Source: Siphonodentalium dalli (lineage: Eukaryota; Mollusca; Scaphopoda; Gadilida; Siphonodentaliidae). From it: 64,000 nt of DNA. The position numbers were made by a program, and so were the translations under genes. The DNA lies in the NCBI GenBank assembly GCA_032622095.1, contig CP136068.1, positions 124,439,989 to 124,503,988 of the forward strand, read 5' to 3'. Shown piece after piece: positions 23,350-41,463 of this stretch; positions within the stretch are counted from its first letter, which is position 1, and the number at the start of each line of letters is the position of its first letter. The notes below the pieces were generated by a model. That model was not told where the DNA came from, made no database searches, and saw only the letters and a list, made by a program, of their open reading frames with translations.

Positions 23350-23430
23350 AATACCACTGCGGGTAGCATCACTAAATTCGCCCTCTGGGAGGACCTCATT
23401 TTGCAAATGACGGACAACCTTTCAAGGCTT
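23350..23430. mobile_element. Family B right-end fragment
   Basis: GGGTAGCATCACTAAATTCG through CATTTTGCAAATGACGGACA to TTTCAAGGCTT; only one palindrome half and the right terminus remain. Confidence 0.6.
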
Positions 23431-23746
23431 TTACCCAATATAATCTCCTAATATGGCTAGTCGCTTAAAGACCCTGTGCCAATGCATTCTCTTATATAAC
23501 CGAGAGCCCACTATAACTTTGGTTAGAAATGCCACCAAGTTGTTAACAATATAACTGTATAGCATTTGCTAATCCATGTCTATCAAGATTTCGGCCTTGA
23601 ATGGGTCACCGTAAATCGCCATCCTAAAAAAATTGCCATGGTGTTTAGGGTTTTGCTTACCACGCACACTATTTATGCTGTATATTTACGCTGTATATAA
23701 ACAAACGCTCGGCTCACACAAAATGTGTTTTGTGGATACTATCACA

Positions 23747-23850
23747 TACAGTAATGCCCTAATTAATCGACTTCTTAATCACAGCAGAATTATGGGTAAA
23801 TTTTTTGGGATTTTGTTGGAAATAAGTCGATTAATTAGGGCATTACTGTA
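23747..23850. mobile_element. Foldback MITE, family A, copy 5 (deleted)
   Basis: 104 bp. Family A ends TACAGTAATGCCCTAATTAA and their complement, but most of the right arm is missing. TA flanks are retained. Confidence 0.75.
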
Positions 23851-24267
23851 TATTCTATCATTATATTAGTATATTATTCAGTATTATTGAGGAAATTTTA
23901 ATAACTTGGTAAATGTTATTTCTAAATTATAAGCTATAATGAAAGCCATCCATGTATTTAACATTTTCGCCAATGTTCCAATACAAGACGAGAGAGAAAC
24001 TTCGGGCTAACAGACATTAAGACAGATGTGTATGAACATTGATTTTATTACCTATTAAGTATATCAACACACACGACAGATCATGGAAAGGACATATCAG
24101 CAATAAATATTCACACAATAATTCCATGATGCTGCCGCACGCAGTCACACAACAGGATACGTCGGGCAGCATTCTGCTTTACAACCCTGAAGAGGTCAGG
24201 ATGTCAGAGATCTTACGGTGCAAGTGAAATAGCCTGTATAAGAAGTTCCTGAATATTTCAAGAGAAT
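23851..24267. other. Spacer, nothing recognised
   Basis: AT-rich spacer without recognisable gene or repeat. Confidence 0.45.
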
Positions 24268-24419
24268 TACAGTAAAGCCCTAAGTAATCGACCCCTTAAC
24301 CACAGCAGAATTATGGGTAACTTTTCAGGATTTGGTCGGAAATATGGCTTGCTGCCATTCATCGGAAAGCTCTCACTTCTGCTGTGGTTAAGGAGTCGAT
24401 TATTTAGGGCATTACTGTA
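24268..24419. mobile_element. Foldback MITE, family A, copy 6 (deleted)
   Basis: 152 bp with intact ends and TA flanks. The right arm retains only CTGCTGTGGTTAAGGAGTCG outward. Confidence 0.8.
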
Positions 24420-24711
24420 CACTGTGCAGTCTCCAATTGGTATTTTTCGTATATTGTGAATAATGCAGAGCTGTCTGTATTGAAAACGGCTTGCAATGTA
24501 TTTTCACCTTTAACCTCTGTATATTCCAGAATGCAGCTAAAACTAAACATCAGTCTTATGTAGATTACAAACTGGAAAATTTAACTTTTAAAACATTAAC
24601 AAGATAACCAGTTATATACTTTAATTTGTAAGTTACTTCTACCAGATGCTTCCTATTTCAATGGACCAGTCGATCAAGGCCTTGGTTTGTATCATGTTTA
24701 ATCCAAAGTTC

Positions 24712-24928
24712 TACAGTAATATCCTAAATAATCGACTCCTTAACCACAGCAGAATTATGGATACTTTTTCAGGATTTAGTCGGAAATATGGCTTGTTGCC
24801 ATTCATCAGAAAGCTCTCACTGAGAGCCTTCCAATGAATGGCAACAAGCCATATTTCCGACTAAATCCGGAAAAATTACCCATAATTCTGCTGTGGTTGA
24901 GAAGTTTATTATTTATGGCATTACTCTA
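24712..24928. mobile_element. Foldback MITE, family A, copy 7
   Basis: Near full-length hairpin, TACAGTAATATCCTAAATAA to GGCATTACTCTA, with some mismatches between the arms. Confidence 0.8.
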
Positions 24929-24949
24929 GCATGTTGGATTATATAGATT

Positions 24950-25382
24950 CAGGCCTCAATATATGGTGCTGGATATTTGCAGAATGGGGTCCCCAGAGGG
25001 TGAATTTAGTGATGCTACCTGCACAGCAGGCTGGCATCAGCAAATTCATCCTCTGGGGACCCCATTCTGCATGGCCTCACCTGCTATGCCAGACCTACCG
25101 TAGGCAGATTTAGGTTCCCAAATGGTGAAGATGGTGATTTGCACCCATTGGGCACCTCCATTATACATTGTGTTGTCTGCCAATTTGGGGGTTTCTCAAG
25201 ACACAAAAAAAACTTGTTAATTTGATAATAAAGATATGTTCTAGAGAAGATGAGGCCTAATCAGAATGAGGTCTACAGAGGGTGAATTTAATGATGCTAG
25301 CCCACTGTGTTTGGTATTGTCACTAAATTCAGCCCAAGGGGGACCTCATTCTGCAAATGTCCGGCACCATATATTGAGGACT
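24950..25382. mobile_element. hAT-like element, family B, with variant ends
   Basis: Both inner palindromes and the central block are present. The ends (AGGCCTCAATATATGGTGCT and GGCACCATATATTGAGGAC) differ from other family B copies but are complementary to each other, so the terminal repeats changed together. Confidence 0.65.
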
Positions 25383-26036
25383 GTACAGATTACTCTGATG
25401 GTAATAAGAGGGAGGAATGTATTTCAAATGAGCATGCAACAAACCAACATGAAATGAACACCTCGTTTCTCAGCTCACCATTGTGCACTCTTGGTTGAAA
25501 TACAGACTATTTTTTAACAAGATATGCATTCCAGAGTCTGAATCATTTCGACTCTTTTCCCCATTAACCCTGCTATAAATAACTTTCCACGGCAATCCCT
25601 GGAGTGATGTCACCGCCCACATTTCGCATTAAAAATAACTTGGCATTAGTCATAATTCATTAGGTTTCATTTTCGCGAATAACATATATGAAATGATTAT
25701 GGTTATGAAAAGATTATGGACTTGTCACAGACAAATTTTAGTTCTTAATTAGTTGTCGTAATCCCTAAATTTTAAACGCTGTGTGAAATTAGCAATGTGA
25801 CAGAACATAACTTTATTTTGAGCTATGTAGCAAGGTTTACTGGAATCGGGGTCTCGGTATAGGAATTCTGACAACCTTCTGATTGGATTAATCACTTTAC
25901 CATGGAATACATGTAATTGGCTGACACTGACGCAATGCTTCTTGGAAGTAATTGGATTCACTCCCACTTGCTTTCAGACCATGGAACGTGTTTCTTATCG
26001 TAGCTGACCATTGTGGTGCTTCATAGAAATGGTATG
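25383..26036. other. Spacer, nothing recognised
   Basis: AT-rich spacer. No coding exon, RNA or repeat family recognised. Confidence 0.45.
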
Positions 26037-26232
26037 CACAGTAATGGCCTAAATAATCGACTCTTTAACCACAGCATAATTATGGGTAATTTTTCAGGAT
26101 TTAGTCAGATATATGGCTTGTTGCCATTCATCGGAAAGCTCTCGGCAACAAGCAATATTTCCGACTAAATCCTGCAAAGTTACCCATAATTCTGCTGTGG
26201 TTAAGGAGTCGATTATTTAGGGCATTACTGTA
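26037..26232. mobile_element. Foldback MITE, family A, copy 8
   Basis: Hairpin with CACAGTAATGGCCTAAATAA at the left (TA mutated to CA) and GGGCATTACTGTA at the right; the apex is shortened by about 20 bp. Confidence 0.8.
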
Positions 26233-26370
26233 TTACACAATGAAATAGAGGAGCCCTTATCAAACCATTTCCAGATGACACAGATTTATCACTCTAATGC
26301 ATGTTATGTTCTGTACATAGATTCCACACCCCAACTACTTGAGTTTTCCAGTCATATGGTAGTTTGGAAT

Positions 26371-26619
26371 CAAGCCTTGAAATAGTGTGTCATTTGCAGA
26401 ATGAGGTCCCCAGAGGGTGAATTTAGTGATGCTACCCCACATAGCAGGCTAGCATCACCAAATTCACCCTCTGGGAACCTCATTCTGCTGAGGTGTAAGC
26501 AGAATGAGGTCCCCAGAGGTTGAATTTGGTGATGCTAGCCCACTATGACGGGGTAGCATCACTAAATTCACCCTCTGGGGACCTCATTCTGCAAATGACA
26601 GACACTAGTTCAAGGCTTG
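26371..26619. mobile_element. hAT-like element, family B, short form with 9-bp flank repeat
   Basis: 249 bp, CAAGCCTTGAAATAGTGTGT to CACTAGTTCAAGGCTTG. Flanked by GTTTGGAAT at 26362-26370 and 26620-26628, one base longer than the 8-bp repeats of other copies. Confidence 0.85.
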
Positions 26620-26628
26620 GTTTGGAAT

Positions 26629-27294
26629 TCGATTTACTTTTTGATTCAAACTCATTTATTTTGCAGTTGTCGATGGGAACACAGGAAATTTACATCGACT
26701 CTATTAGTGAGAACATCAAATTGAAATAAATTCTTGTTGGTAGAATAATTCGATCCAAATTGAAGGAACAAAATATTTAAAATCTTAGCCACTTGAAATG
26801 TTCTGTTTTCTGATATGGTACAAACTATTCTTCGAGCAGAAATTGTCTTGCTGCTGAACTATAAATTTGAAACACTAAATTAAGTGCATAACATGTCTTT
26901 ACGAATGACATATCTTTGAAAAAAAATCTAGTAATATAAGTCTAAATCTTGCCCAGTAATTAAATGTCCAAATTGCAGCCAAAACCATATGGTAAAAGTT
27001 GAAATATGAAATGGAAACTTGAACATTTATCATAAGTTGAGAACATACACAATTTGGTGTCCAGCCAAGAAAAAAGCAATGTGCACTTCATGTTCAATTC
27101 CTTTACCTTTCAAAAATTGTTTACAAGTCATATGCTCAAAATGTAATAAATATATGTATAGTATCATTACAATTTACAAATGCCTAAATCCCACTACAAG
27201 CGTGATCAGCAGGGTAATAAGGTTAAATTGGCCAGGCATAATTCTGGTTCTCCAAGTCACGTAATTACCAAATGTATGTTAACAGGTCAGGCAC
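26629..27294. other. Spacer, nothing recognised
   Basis: AT-rich spacer with no supported feature. Confidence 0.45.
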
Positions 27295-27302
27295 ATCCTA
27301 AA

Positions 27303-27403
27303 CAAGCCTTGAAATAGTGTGTCTGTCATTTGCAGAATAGCATCACTAAATTCACCCTCTGGGAACCTCACTCTGCAAATGACACACACTATTTCAAGGC
27401 TTG
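27303..27403. mobile_element. hAT-like element, family B, 101-bp minimal copy
   Basis: Flanked by an exact 8-bp repeat ATCCTAAA (27295-27302 and 27404-27411). Keeps the two complete termini (CAAGCCTTGAAATAGTGTGT... and ...ACACTATTTCAAGGCTTG) and about one palindrome half only. Confidence 0.9.
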
Positions 27404-27509
27404 ATCCTAAATTCAACTATTATAACTATATCAAACTATATTAATAGATGAATATGGATTACACCGTTTTGGGAAATTGATAAAAGGGGCATAACCCAAA
27501 ATTATTTTA

Positions 27510-27605
27510 AAAACTTAGCCCTTTGAAGAAGGGAGCTGCGCTGGTCCAGCATTAAATACCTTGTGCCAGTGCATTCTCTTATATATACGAGTCGACCATA
27601 GCACT
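27510..27605. mobile_element. Family D piggyBac-like fragment
   Basis: CCCTTTGAAGAAGGGAGCTG, CAGCATTAAATACC and GTGCATTCTCTTATATATAC are family D words; the element is truncated on the right. Confidence 0.5.
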
Positions 27606-27785
27606 CACAAAAACTCATATTTATAACTGATATTTACAAGGAAAATAGCTATCGATTGTCCACCAATTTTTAATATCACTTGAAATGCCAATTTAATAGA
27701 TGTACGTAAAATGCACATAATACTTTTCACTCGTTAGTACAATAACTCCTGAAGCAAATATCATCCACTGCATGAATTCCAGATA

Positions 27786-28605
27786 GCAGCTATCCAAACA
27801 TCTCAAGCGATGGTTTAGAGATTACATTGGTGCAGCAGCTATCCAAACATCTCAAGCGATGGTTTAGAGATTACATTGGTGCAGCAGCTATCCAAACATC
27901 TCAAGCGATGGTTTAGAGATTACATTGGTGCAGCAGCTATCTAAACATCTCAAGCGATGGTTTAGAGATTACATTGGTGCAGCAGCTATCCAAACATCTC
28001 AAGCGATGGTTTAGAGATTACATTGGTGCAGCAGCTATCCAAACATCTCAAGCGATGGTTTAGAGATTACATTGGTGCAGCAGCTATCCAAACATCTCAA
28101 GCGATGGTTTATAGATTACATTGGTGCAGCAGCTATCCAAACATCTCAAGCGATGGTTTATAGATTACATTGGTGCAGCAGCTATCCAAACATCTCAAGC
28201 GATGGTTTATAGATTACATTGGTGCAGCAGCTATCCAAACATCTCAAGCGATGGTTTATAGATTACATTGGTGCAGCAGCTATCCAAACATCTCAAGCGA
28301 TGGTTTATAGATTACATTGGTGACGTATGTTGAATTCCAGATAGCAGCTATCCAAACATCTCAAGCGATGGTTTATAGATTACATTGGTGACGTATGTTG
28401 AATTCCAGATAGCAGCTATCCAAACATCTCAAGCGATGGTTTATAGATTACATTGGTGACGTATGTTGAATTCCAGATAGCAGCTATCCAAACATCTCAA
28501 GCGATGGTTTAGAGATTACATTGGTGACGTATGTTGAATTCCAAATAGCAGCTATCCAAACATCTCAAGCGATCGTTTAGAGATTACATTGGTGACGTAT
28601 GTTCC
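27786..28605 (+). repeat. Composite 49/68-bp minisatellite, 15 units
   Basis: Units begin GCAGCTATCCAAACATCTCA. Starts at 27786 and every 49 bp to 28276 (ten 49-bp units), then 28344, 28412, 28480 and 28548 at a 68-bp period. The longer unit has GACGTATGTTGAATTCCAGATA-type sequence after ATTACATTGGT, where the short unit has GCA. A TAGAGATT/TATAGATT variant splits the array: units 1-6 and 14-15 have the first, 7-13 the second. Units are otherwise almost identical. Confidence 0.95.
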
Positions 28606-28859
28606 TGCACTGATATTAGTGACGAAATAACATGTTTTGATCCATGTGAATGCTTGATCATGATAAGGAAGTCAAATAATTAACATTCATAGGTGTAAAT
28701 ATGGTTAGGAAGGCATGATTGTGTTGCCATGTTAATATCATTTAGAAAGGCGTATATGCGCGATTATTAAATAAAATAAGCTGCCGCAAAAAAAGATTAT
28801 AATCTAGAAACTGTTCATTTGCTGCAGTATTGTTAATAGTACAATGTGGCTGTTCACTG

Positions 28860-29300
28860 CAAGACTGCAAATAGCGTGCCTGTCATTTGCAGAATGAGGT
28901 CCCCAGAGGGTGAATTTAGTGATGCTATCCCGCTATCCGGGCTAGCATCACCAAATTCACCCTCTGGAGACCTCATTCTGCTTAGGCCTCATCTTCTGGG
29001 AAGTATCTACAGTATCAAATTAACATTGTTTTTAGTTTTCCCTTCTGGGAAGTTTCTATATCCCCTAATTTGCAGCAGATAAAATGCATAATCGAGGTGC
29101 CCAATGGGTGATCATCACCAACTTCAACTGGGGAACTTCAATCTGATCCTAGGTCTACCATAGCAGTTGAGGGCCTAAGCAGAATGAGGTTCCCCAGAGG
29201 GTGAATTTAGTGATGCTAGCCCGCTGTGCGGGATAGCGTCACTAAATTCACCCTCTGGGGACCTCATTCTGCAAATGACAGACACGCTATTGCAGGCTTG
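28860..29300. mobile_element. hAT-like element, family B, full length
   Basis: CAAGACTGCAAATAGCGTGC to GACACGCTATTGCAGGCTTG, 441 bp. Both palindromes and the central block are well preserved. The flanks GTTCACTG and GTACACTG are a possible 8-bp duplication with one mismatch. Confidence 0.8.
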
Positions 29301-29448
29301 GTACACTGGCATCAGTGGCATGTGTTATATAAATACAGTGAAGTAATGGATTTGGCAATGTAAAATTTAACTATAATAGTTAAATATATAACTATAATAG
29401 TTGAATTAGGATGTGCCAGACCTGGTTAATAATGGTGGTTCATGAGCT

Positions 29449-29655
29449 TACAGTAATGCCCTAAATAATCGACTCCTTAACCACAACAGAATTATGGGTA
29501 ACTTTTCAGGATTTAGTCGGAAATATGGCTTGTTGAAATCATCCGTTGAAAATATGGCTCGGTGAGAGTTTTCCAATGAATGGCAACAAGCCATATTTCC
29601 GACTAAATTCTGAAAAATTACCCATAATTCTGCTGTGGTTAAGGGCATTACTGTA
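29449..29655. mobile_element. Foldback MITE, family A, copy 9
   Basis: Hairpin with TACAGTAATGCCC...GGGCATTACTGTA. The apex is altered: the left arm has an AATCATCCGTTGAAAATATG replacement in place of the normal CCATTCATCGGAAAGC. Confidence 0.8.
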
Positions 29656-30629
29656 TATAACAGTGTGACATGAGACTTTCTATCAAATTTCTATCCTTTA
29701 CAACAAATTGAACAATGATATTTCATGGACAAATTTCAAGAATGAAAATTATGACTTATGCCTCATACAGTGAAATGAAAGATTAACAAAACAAGAAAAT
29801 ATGAATTAAATAAATCAAAACTTCAATCAACCTGAGGTCTTAACATTTAAATGTTCGATGCAGCAAACTGTCTGACCAGAAATTAAATCGGGTGACTCGT
29901 TTTGACAATTTTGGTAATCGGAAAGAGATTTGGAAACTTTGACACACTTCTTTCAGCACGCATTGACTTAGAGGGATTCAATTTAGTGGTACATTGTGCA
30001 TATAGCGTGAATTTTCTCTGACCATTCCCGGCTGAGAAAGCAAGAATATGAGGGTTCATCAGATGACTGTCGGTCAAAATTAACAAATATTTTTTTTTAA
30101 AGTTAAGGTTTATATGCAACGAGAATTTGGATGCACCAAAGCTAAACATGAACTTTTATAAACAGAAGTGGAGGAGCAAATACGAAGTATGATTGAGAGG
30201 GTTTAAGAATCTAATTTTTGTTTTGTTGGCTTAAATGTATATATATCAGTGATGCACTAGCACCATATCAGGTGTTACATCTGTAATTCATACTCGGTCA
30301 GGAATGATCAGAGAAAAGTTTATTAACACAGTGAGGCTCCAAGTCCTGGAGGCAGTGATATAATAAGACTTTATTGTAGAACAGAAGGGATACACACGCA
30401 TACAAGCATTCAACATCTCAGATCATGTACACACGCAATGGAAAGTAGATACAGTTACCTGACCAATATTATAGTTATTTACCAGTCTCACAAAATAAAA
30501 AGATGATGGCGTCAGATGAATCTGCCGAACACGCGACGAGAGCCACAAGAGTGTGAATGAAAGAGTCGAATTTCCACAGCTTAATCGCCCCTATGAGAAT
30601 AAGACATCTTTATGAGTGGAATAATTTGA
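29656..30629 (-). other. Downstream region of the ARF gene
   Basis: AT-rich sequence with no second gene recognised. On the minus strand an AATAAA at 30370-30375 lies 255 bp past the ARF stop and is a reasonable poly(A) signal; another is near 30324. Confidence 0.4.
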
Positions 30630-37654
<7,025 letters not shown>

Positions 37655-37808
37655 TTATAAACCTGTGAATAAACAAAGGATTAATCAATCTCAGAAACTA
37701 GAAAGGGAGATAAACCTGTGAATATCAAAATACTCAATGTATATTTTAACTGGAAAGACCTCCTTCCCACCACTAGGAGCCTCATCTTGGACAATAATGA
37801 CCAAGTAT

Positions 37809-38345
37809 AAAACGAGAGGCCGATCACGATCGACAGATGTTTAACCCATACCTTGGCGATAACGATTAGCTATTTTCATAAATCCTTACACCAACCTTTT
37901 CAACAATTCACATCTTACTATTAAAGCTACTCGATCTGATTAAGCACCCCTCAGTTATGTTTTATTTGGCTTCGGGGGTAAAAAATATTTTATTCAAATC
38001 GAGGAACCCATTCCTCAAAGCTCAGAATAAGCAGATATCAATTTTTAAAATCTATTATCTTTAACCACCTGGAATATTTAGTGACCGTATGAAAGTTGAT
38101 GAAGATGAATAACTCTAAAATCAAGTGTTTTTTTTTGTGTCAGATATATGACAAAGTAGCAAAATTTCATTGTACAAAATGTTGATAAATAACAGATTTT
38201 GGGCAATTTTATACTAGTGGACTGTGGTTAGCATTATTTTTGGGCAATTAATTGACTCTGATAACAGAAGCGGAATTTCAAAACGAGAGGCCGATCACGA
38301 TCGGCAGATGTTTAACCCATACCTTGGCGATAGAGATTAGCTATA
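37809..38345 (+). repeat. Repeat family F flanked by 65-bp direct repeats
   Basis: AAAACGAGAGGCCGATCACG starts at about 37811 and again at about 38281; the two ~65-bp copies differ at few positions. Between them lie family F words (CAAATCGAGGAACCCATTCC, GGGCAATTTTATACTAGTGG) also seen at 11400-11870. The direct repeats could be short terminal repeats or part of a tandem duplication. Confidence 0.5.
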
Positions 38346-40020
38346 ACTGATAATTGGTCAAAGATATGATCACAGTAATACATATATCAGTACCTAACTT
38401 AAAATCAAAAGGTCAAATAATTTGTCTTAAGAAGGGGTTAAAGTAATTGGGGTGGGGGAGGAGTCGTTTTAAATCTCATAACTCTGTCCCTATTCACACA
38501 AGGACCTCTCACTGTGAGATCCAATTGTTTAGCCATTAATAAATTTGACAGATAGGATAAACAATTATCCAGCCAGCAGGTTGTTCATCTTTACCTTCAT
38601 ACAACCACCCCCTATGTAACATATGTCATCACTCAATTAATAACAGATTTTGCTTGGAATGACATCTATTAAAGGTATTCTCATACTCTGGATATTGGAT
38701 GTTCACATGGCAATTTATTGATATCATTATATTACATGCAACTATTGCAATAAAATCTTCACATTTTCAATACAGGACATCACACCTTATTAATGGAATA
38801 CAACTAAGACAAATTAGGGTCAATGACAATTTTTTTTTTTGAATTAAATAATTTTTTTTATTATTATAAAAGTTTTTTAATATTTGTTTATGTTAAATTG
38901 AGCGAGGAAATTCAATCTAAAAAAATATGAAAAATCCAAATTTCAAATATAAAAAAGAAGAAGAAGGGACATAACTCCTTTAATATAAATACCCATATTC
39001 AAACTCGAACTGTATTTTGGGATGAGAAACCTATATACAAAATTTGGTTCCGATCAAATAGAAAATGTTAAGAGTTATCACATTATACCTAAAGTGTCTG
39101 ACAGACAGACAGATATAGATGGACGGACAGACGAGTGGTTAATCCGGACATTGACGCTATGTGTACCATACTATGGTATAGGTACACATAAAAAGTTTTA
39201 TCTCATGCAGAGTACAGGAAAAATACATCAAACCTGGTGTGCCCCTTTAATTTTTCAATTCACATATGTAATCAATTGAAATAAATGTCGAAAAAGCTTT
39301 CCATTAATATATACGGTAGATAAAACAAACTAGACCTACAGTACTAAAAGTGTTATGAACAATTATTTTGTTCCCATAGACTGATACAGAGCTCTCAAGT
39401 TTTTAAAACTTTGAAAACCAAAGTTGTCTTCCCATGCAAACCAACAAAATTCCAATGGTAATGCTATTAAACAATGAAACCAGATTATGCCTTTAAGATG
39501 AAATTTAAATAACCATGCATATAAAATATAATAGTATAAACATTCCACCTATGATATGGCCAGAGATACTTATTGAGTATAAAGTATATCTGATACAGCC
39601 AACACATCTCCTAGCAGTTAATTAACTCAATACAAGAGAGAACCAACTTCATGGTATTGTAACTGAATACTATCTCTGTGTGAGAAGACAACTTCATAGC
39701 ATCCTGAACCTGATTTATTAGATACTATCTAGACAGTGCCACCTGTGTATCTTTGATATATTTTAGCGATGAATAAAATAATCAAAGGGCCATAACTCCA
39801 GTAAAAAGTACCGGATCAAACCCATATTCGAACTCGATCTGCATTTTGAGTTGAGAAACTCACATACAAAATTTGGTTCCTATCAGTTGAAAAATTGTTG
39901 ATTTATCGAAGCATTCATGAATTCTATGTTATAAAATATAATTGAGTTTTGGCGGGAAATGTGAACTTGTGCGTGGTTGTAAAAATCGTAAAATCAACAG
40001 GGATCCATTAATTATATACT
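38346..40020. other. Repeat-rich spacer with family H relatives
   Basis: 38940-39200 and 39775-39905 share ACCCATATTCAAACTCGAAC and ATACAAAATTTGGTTCC words (family H relatives). 39110-39200 ends in GTACCATACTATGGTATAGG and matches 62640-62750. T-runs lie at 38830 and 38860. No gene recognised. Confidence 0.45.
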
Positions 40021-40235
40021 ACCATAGCACGGGATCTCGGAGCATCAGTAGTTTCATCCACTGAAATCCCGTGCACAAAAATCTCCCGACTCAGCAGTTC
40101 GACATTCTTTGATCAAATTATGTAATCGTATCATAACAAGGGATCTCCGAGCATAAGTAGTTACGTCCACGGAAATCCCGTGCACAAAAATATCCGTACT
40201 CAGCACTCCGACATTCTTTGATGTCACTGTGACAT
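40021..40235 (+). repeat. ~111-bp tandem duplication
   Basis: Two copies starting GGGATCTCGGAGCATCAGTA (~40029) and GGGATCTCCGAGCATAAGTA (~40140), each ending CGACATTCTTTGAT. About 10% diverged. Confidence 0.75.
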
Positions 40236-41378
40236 GTATTACGCTGTGTATAACGTCGCTATTTCAATGCACACCAACCATTACATTGTAGTTTTGGCGC
40301 TTTTATTTCAAAGGGTTATACCTGTACCTGTAACACACTGTGTGCAATTGACCCGCTTTTTCACCAGTTTTCTGTTTAACCCCCGAACTCCAGTTGCTGC
40401 CAGAATTTTTACGGCATATTACTATTGACTTTTGGTACATGTATGAATCAAACAGATCATCTGCGAGGGAAATGAGGCCGTCCTACGGACGCTGAGCCGT
40501 ACTAACAGAAACCCTGCATTACCACTACGCTGTAGCGTTTTTGTGACGAGGTTAATGATGGGATTCGATGTCTGACCGTCAATCTTCCAAAAATAGGACG
40601 GCCGTTCTCACTATCTTCGTCCATGATTGTGTACCGTGAAGTGTATTATTAAAATATTGAAATAGATGAAAGTCGAGTATCGGGGAAATATACCAGGCTT
40701 CCAGATTAAGTAAAGGTAAGTATAAGTTACTTTGAGAAAGTAATTTTTCAATTAAATGTGAATATCAAAATATTATAATAACACTTCTAGTCTTGTTTTT
40801 TTATTGCCCAAAATTCCCATAAATGACACTATTTGTAAGCAGTGTGGGTTATCGGAAAGGGAACAAATGATTTCGGCCATTTTAGACAGCTCAGTAAATC
40901 CCGTATCTATAGTCTATAGTTTATATCAATGTTCAGATGTACGTGATCCCCAAATTGAATAATAACGATAATTTAAATAGTTCCCAAAATAAATATCGTT
41001 AACTTTATTGACATTCATTAACTTCAAATCACAAACACCACTTGTTCTTATAACAGGAATTATTTTATTAGCAATAAAAGACACAAATCCAGGGAAAACA
41101 AATACATTCTGTGCAAAAGCACGTGTCACTGATTACATCATACTCCAGCTGGTAGACTGTTAATAGAGGACACGGAACACTTAAGATGTCGTCATGTCTT
41201 TTTATAACTGGGCTCTATGGGTGAAATAAATATCTGTGTTTTGTTGATGATGCTGTCAGTAAAACTACACAGATTTTTTGTGTCCATGCTAATTTAATTG
41301 AATAAGAGGCGTTACAAGACAAATAAGCTCATTGTCGGGTGTCTATTATCCCAAGCTAATTACGCAATGTGTTTTCAT
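40236..41378. other. Spacer with a possible non-coding exon
   Basis: The only gene-like signal is a strong plus-strand donor AAAG|GTAAGTATAAG at 40716-40717, downstream of a less AT-rich stretch (40440-40640). It could end a 5' non-coding exon, but no promoter or partner acceptor can be shown. Confidence 0.3.
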
Positions 41379-41463
41379 CAGCCCTTTTAATTCAGATTGT
41401 TTGGCTTCGGCAATCTGCTACGGCAACACATTACCGTGGCCCAGTAGCCAATTATGAGGGCTG
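41379..41463 (+). mobile_element. Short TIR element, family L (copy 3)
   Basis: CAGCCCTTTTAATTCAGATT to CAATTATGAGGGCTG, 85 bp, the most compact copy, with 15-bp near-inverted ends. Confidence 0.65.

Noticed and set aside
27786-28605. Regular repeats of 49 and 68 bp that might be read as a CRISPR array
   Set aside because: The units are contiguous and almost identical throughout, with no unique spacers, and the surrounding genes are animal genes; it is a minisatellite.
37809-38345. An LTR retrotransposon with 65-bp terminal repeats
   Set aside because: Only ~540 bp in total, no primer-binding site or polypurine tract seen, and no coding part; a local duplication is as likely.
40681-40717. 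ATGAAAGTCGAGTATCGGGG as the start of a coding exon
   Set aside because: The frame stops (TAA) just before the GTAAGT donor, so at best this is a non-coding exon.
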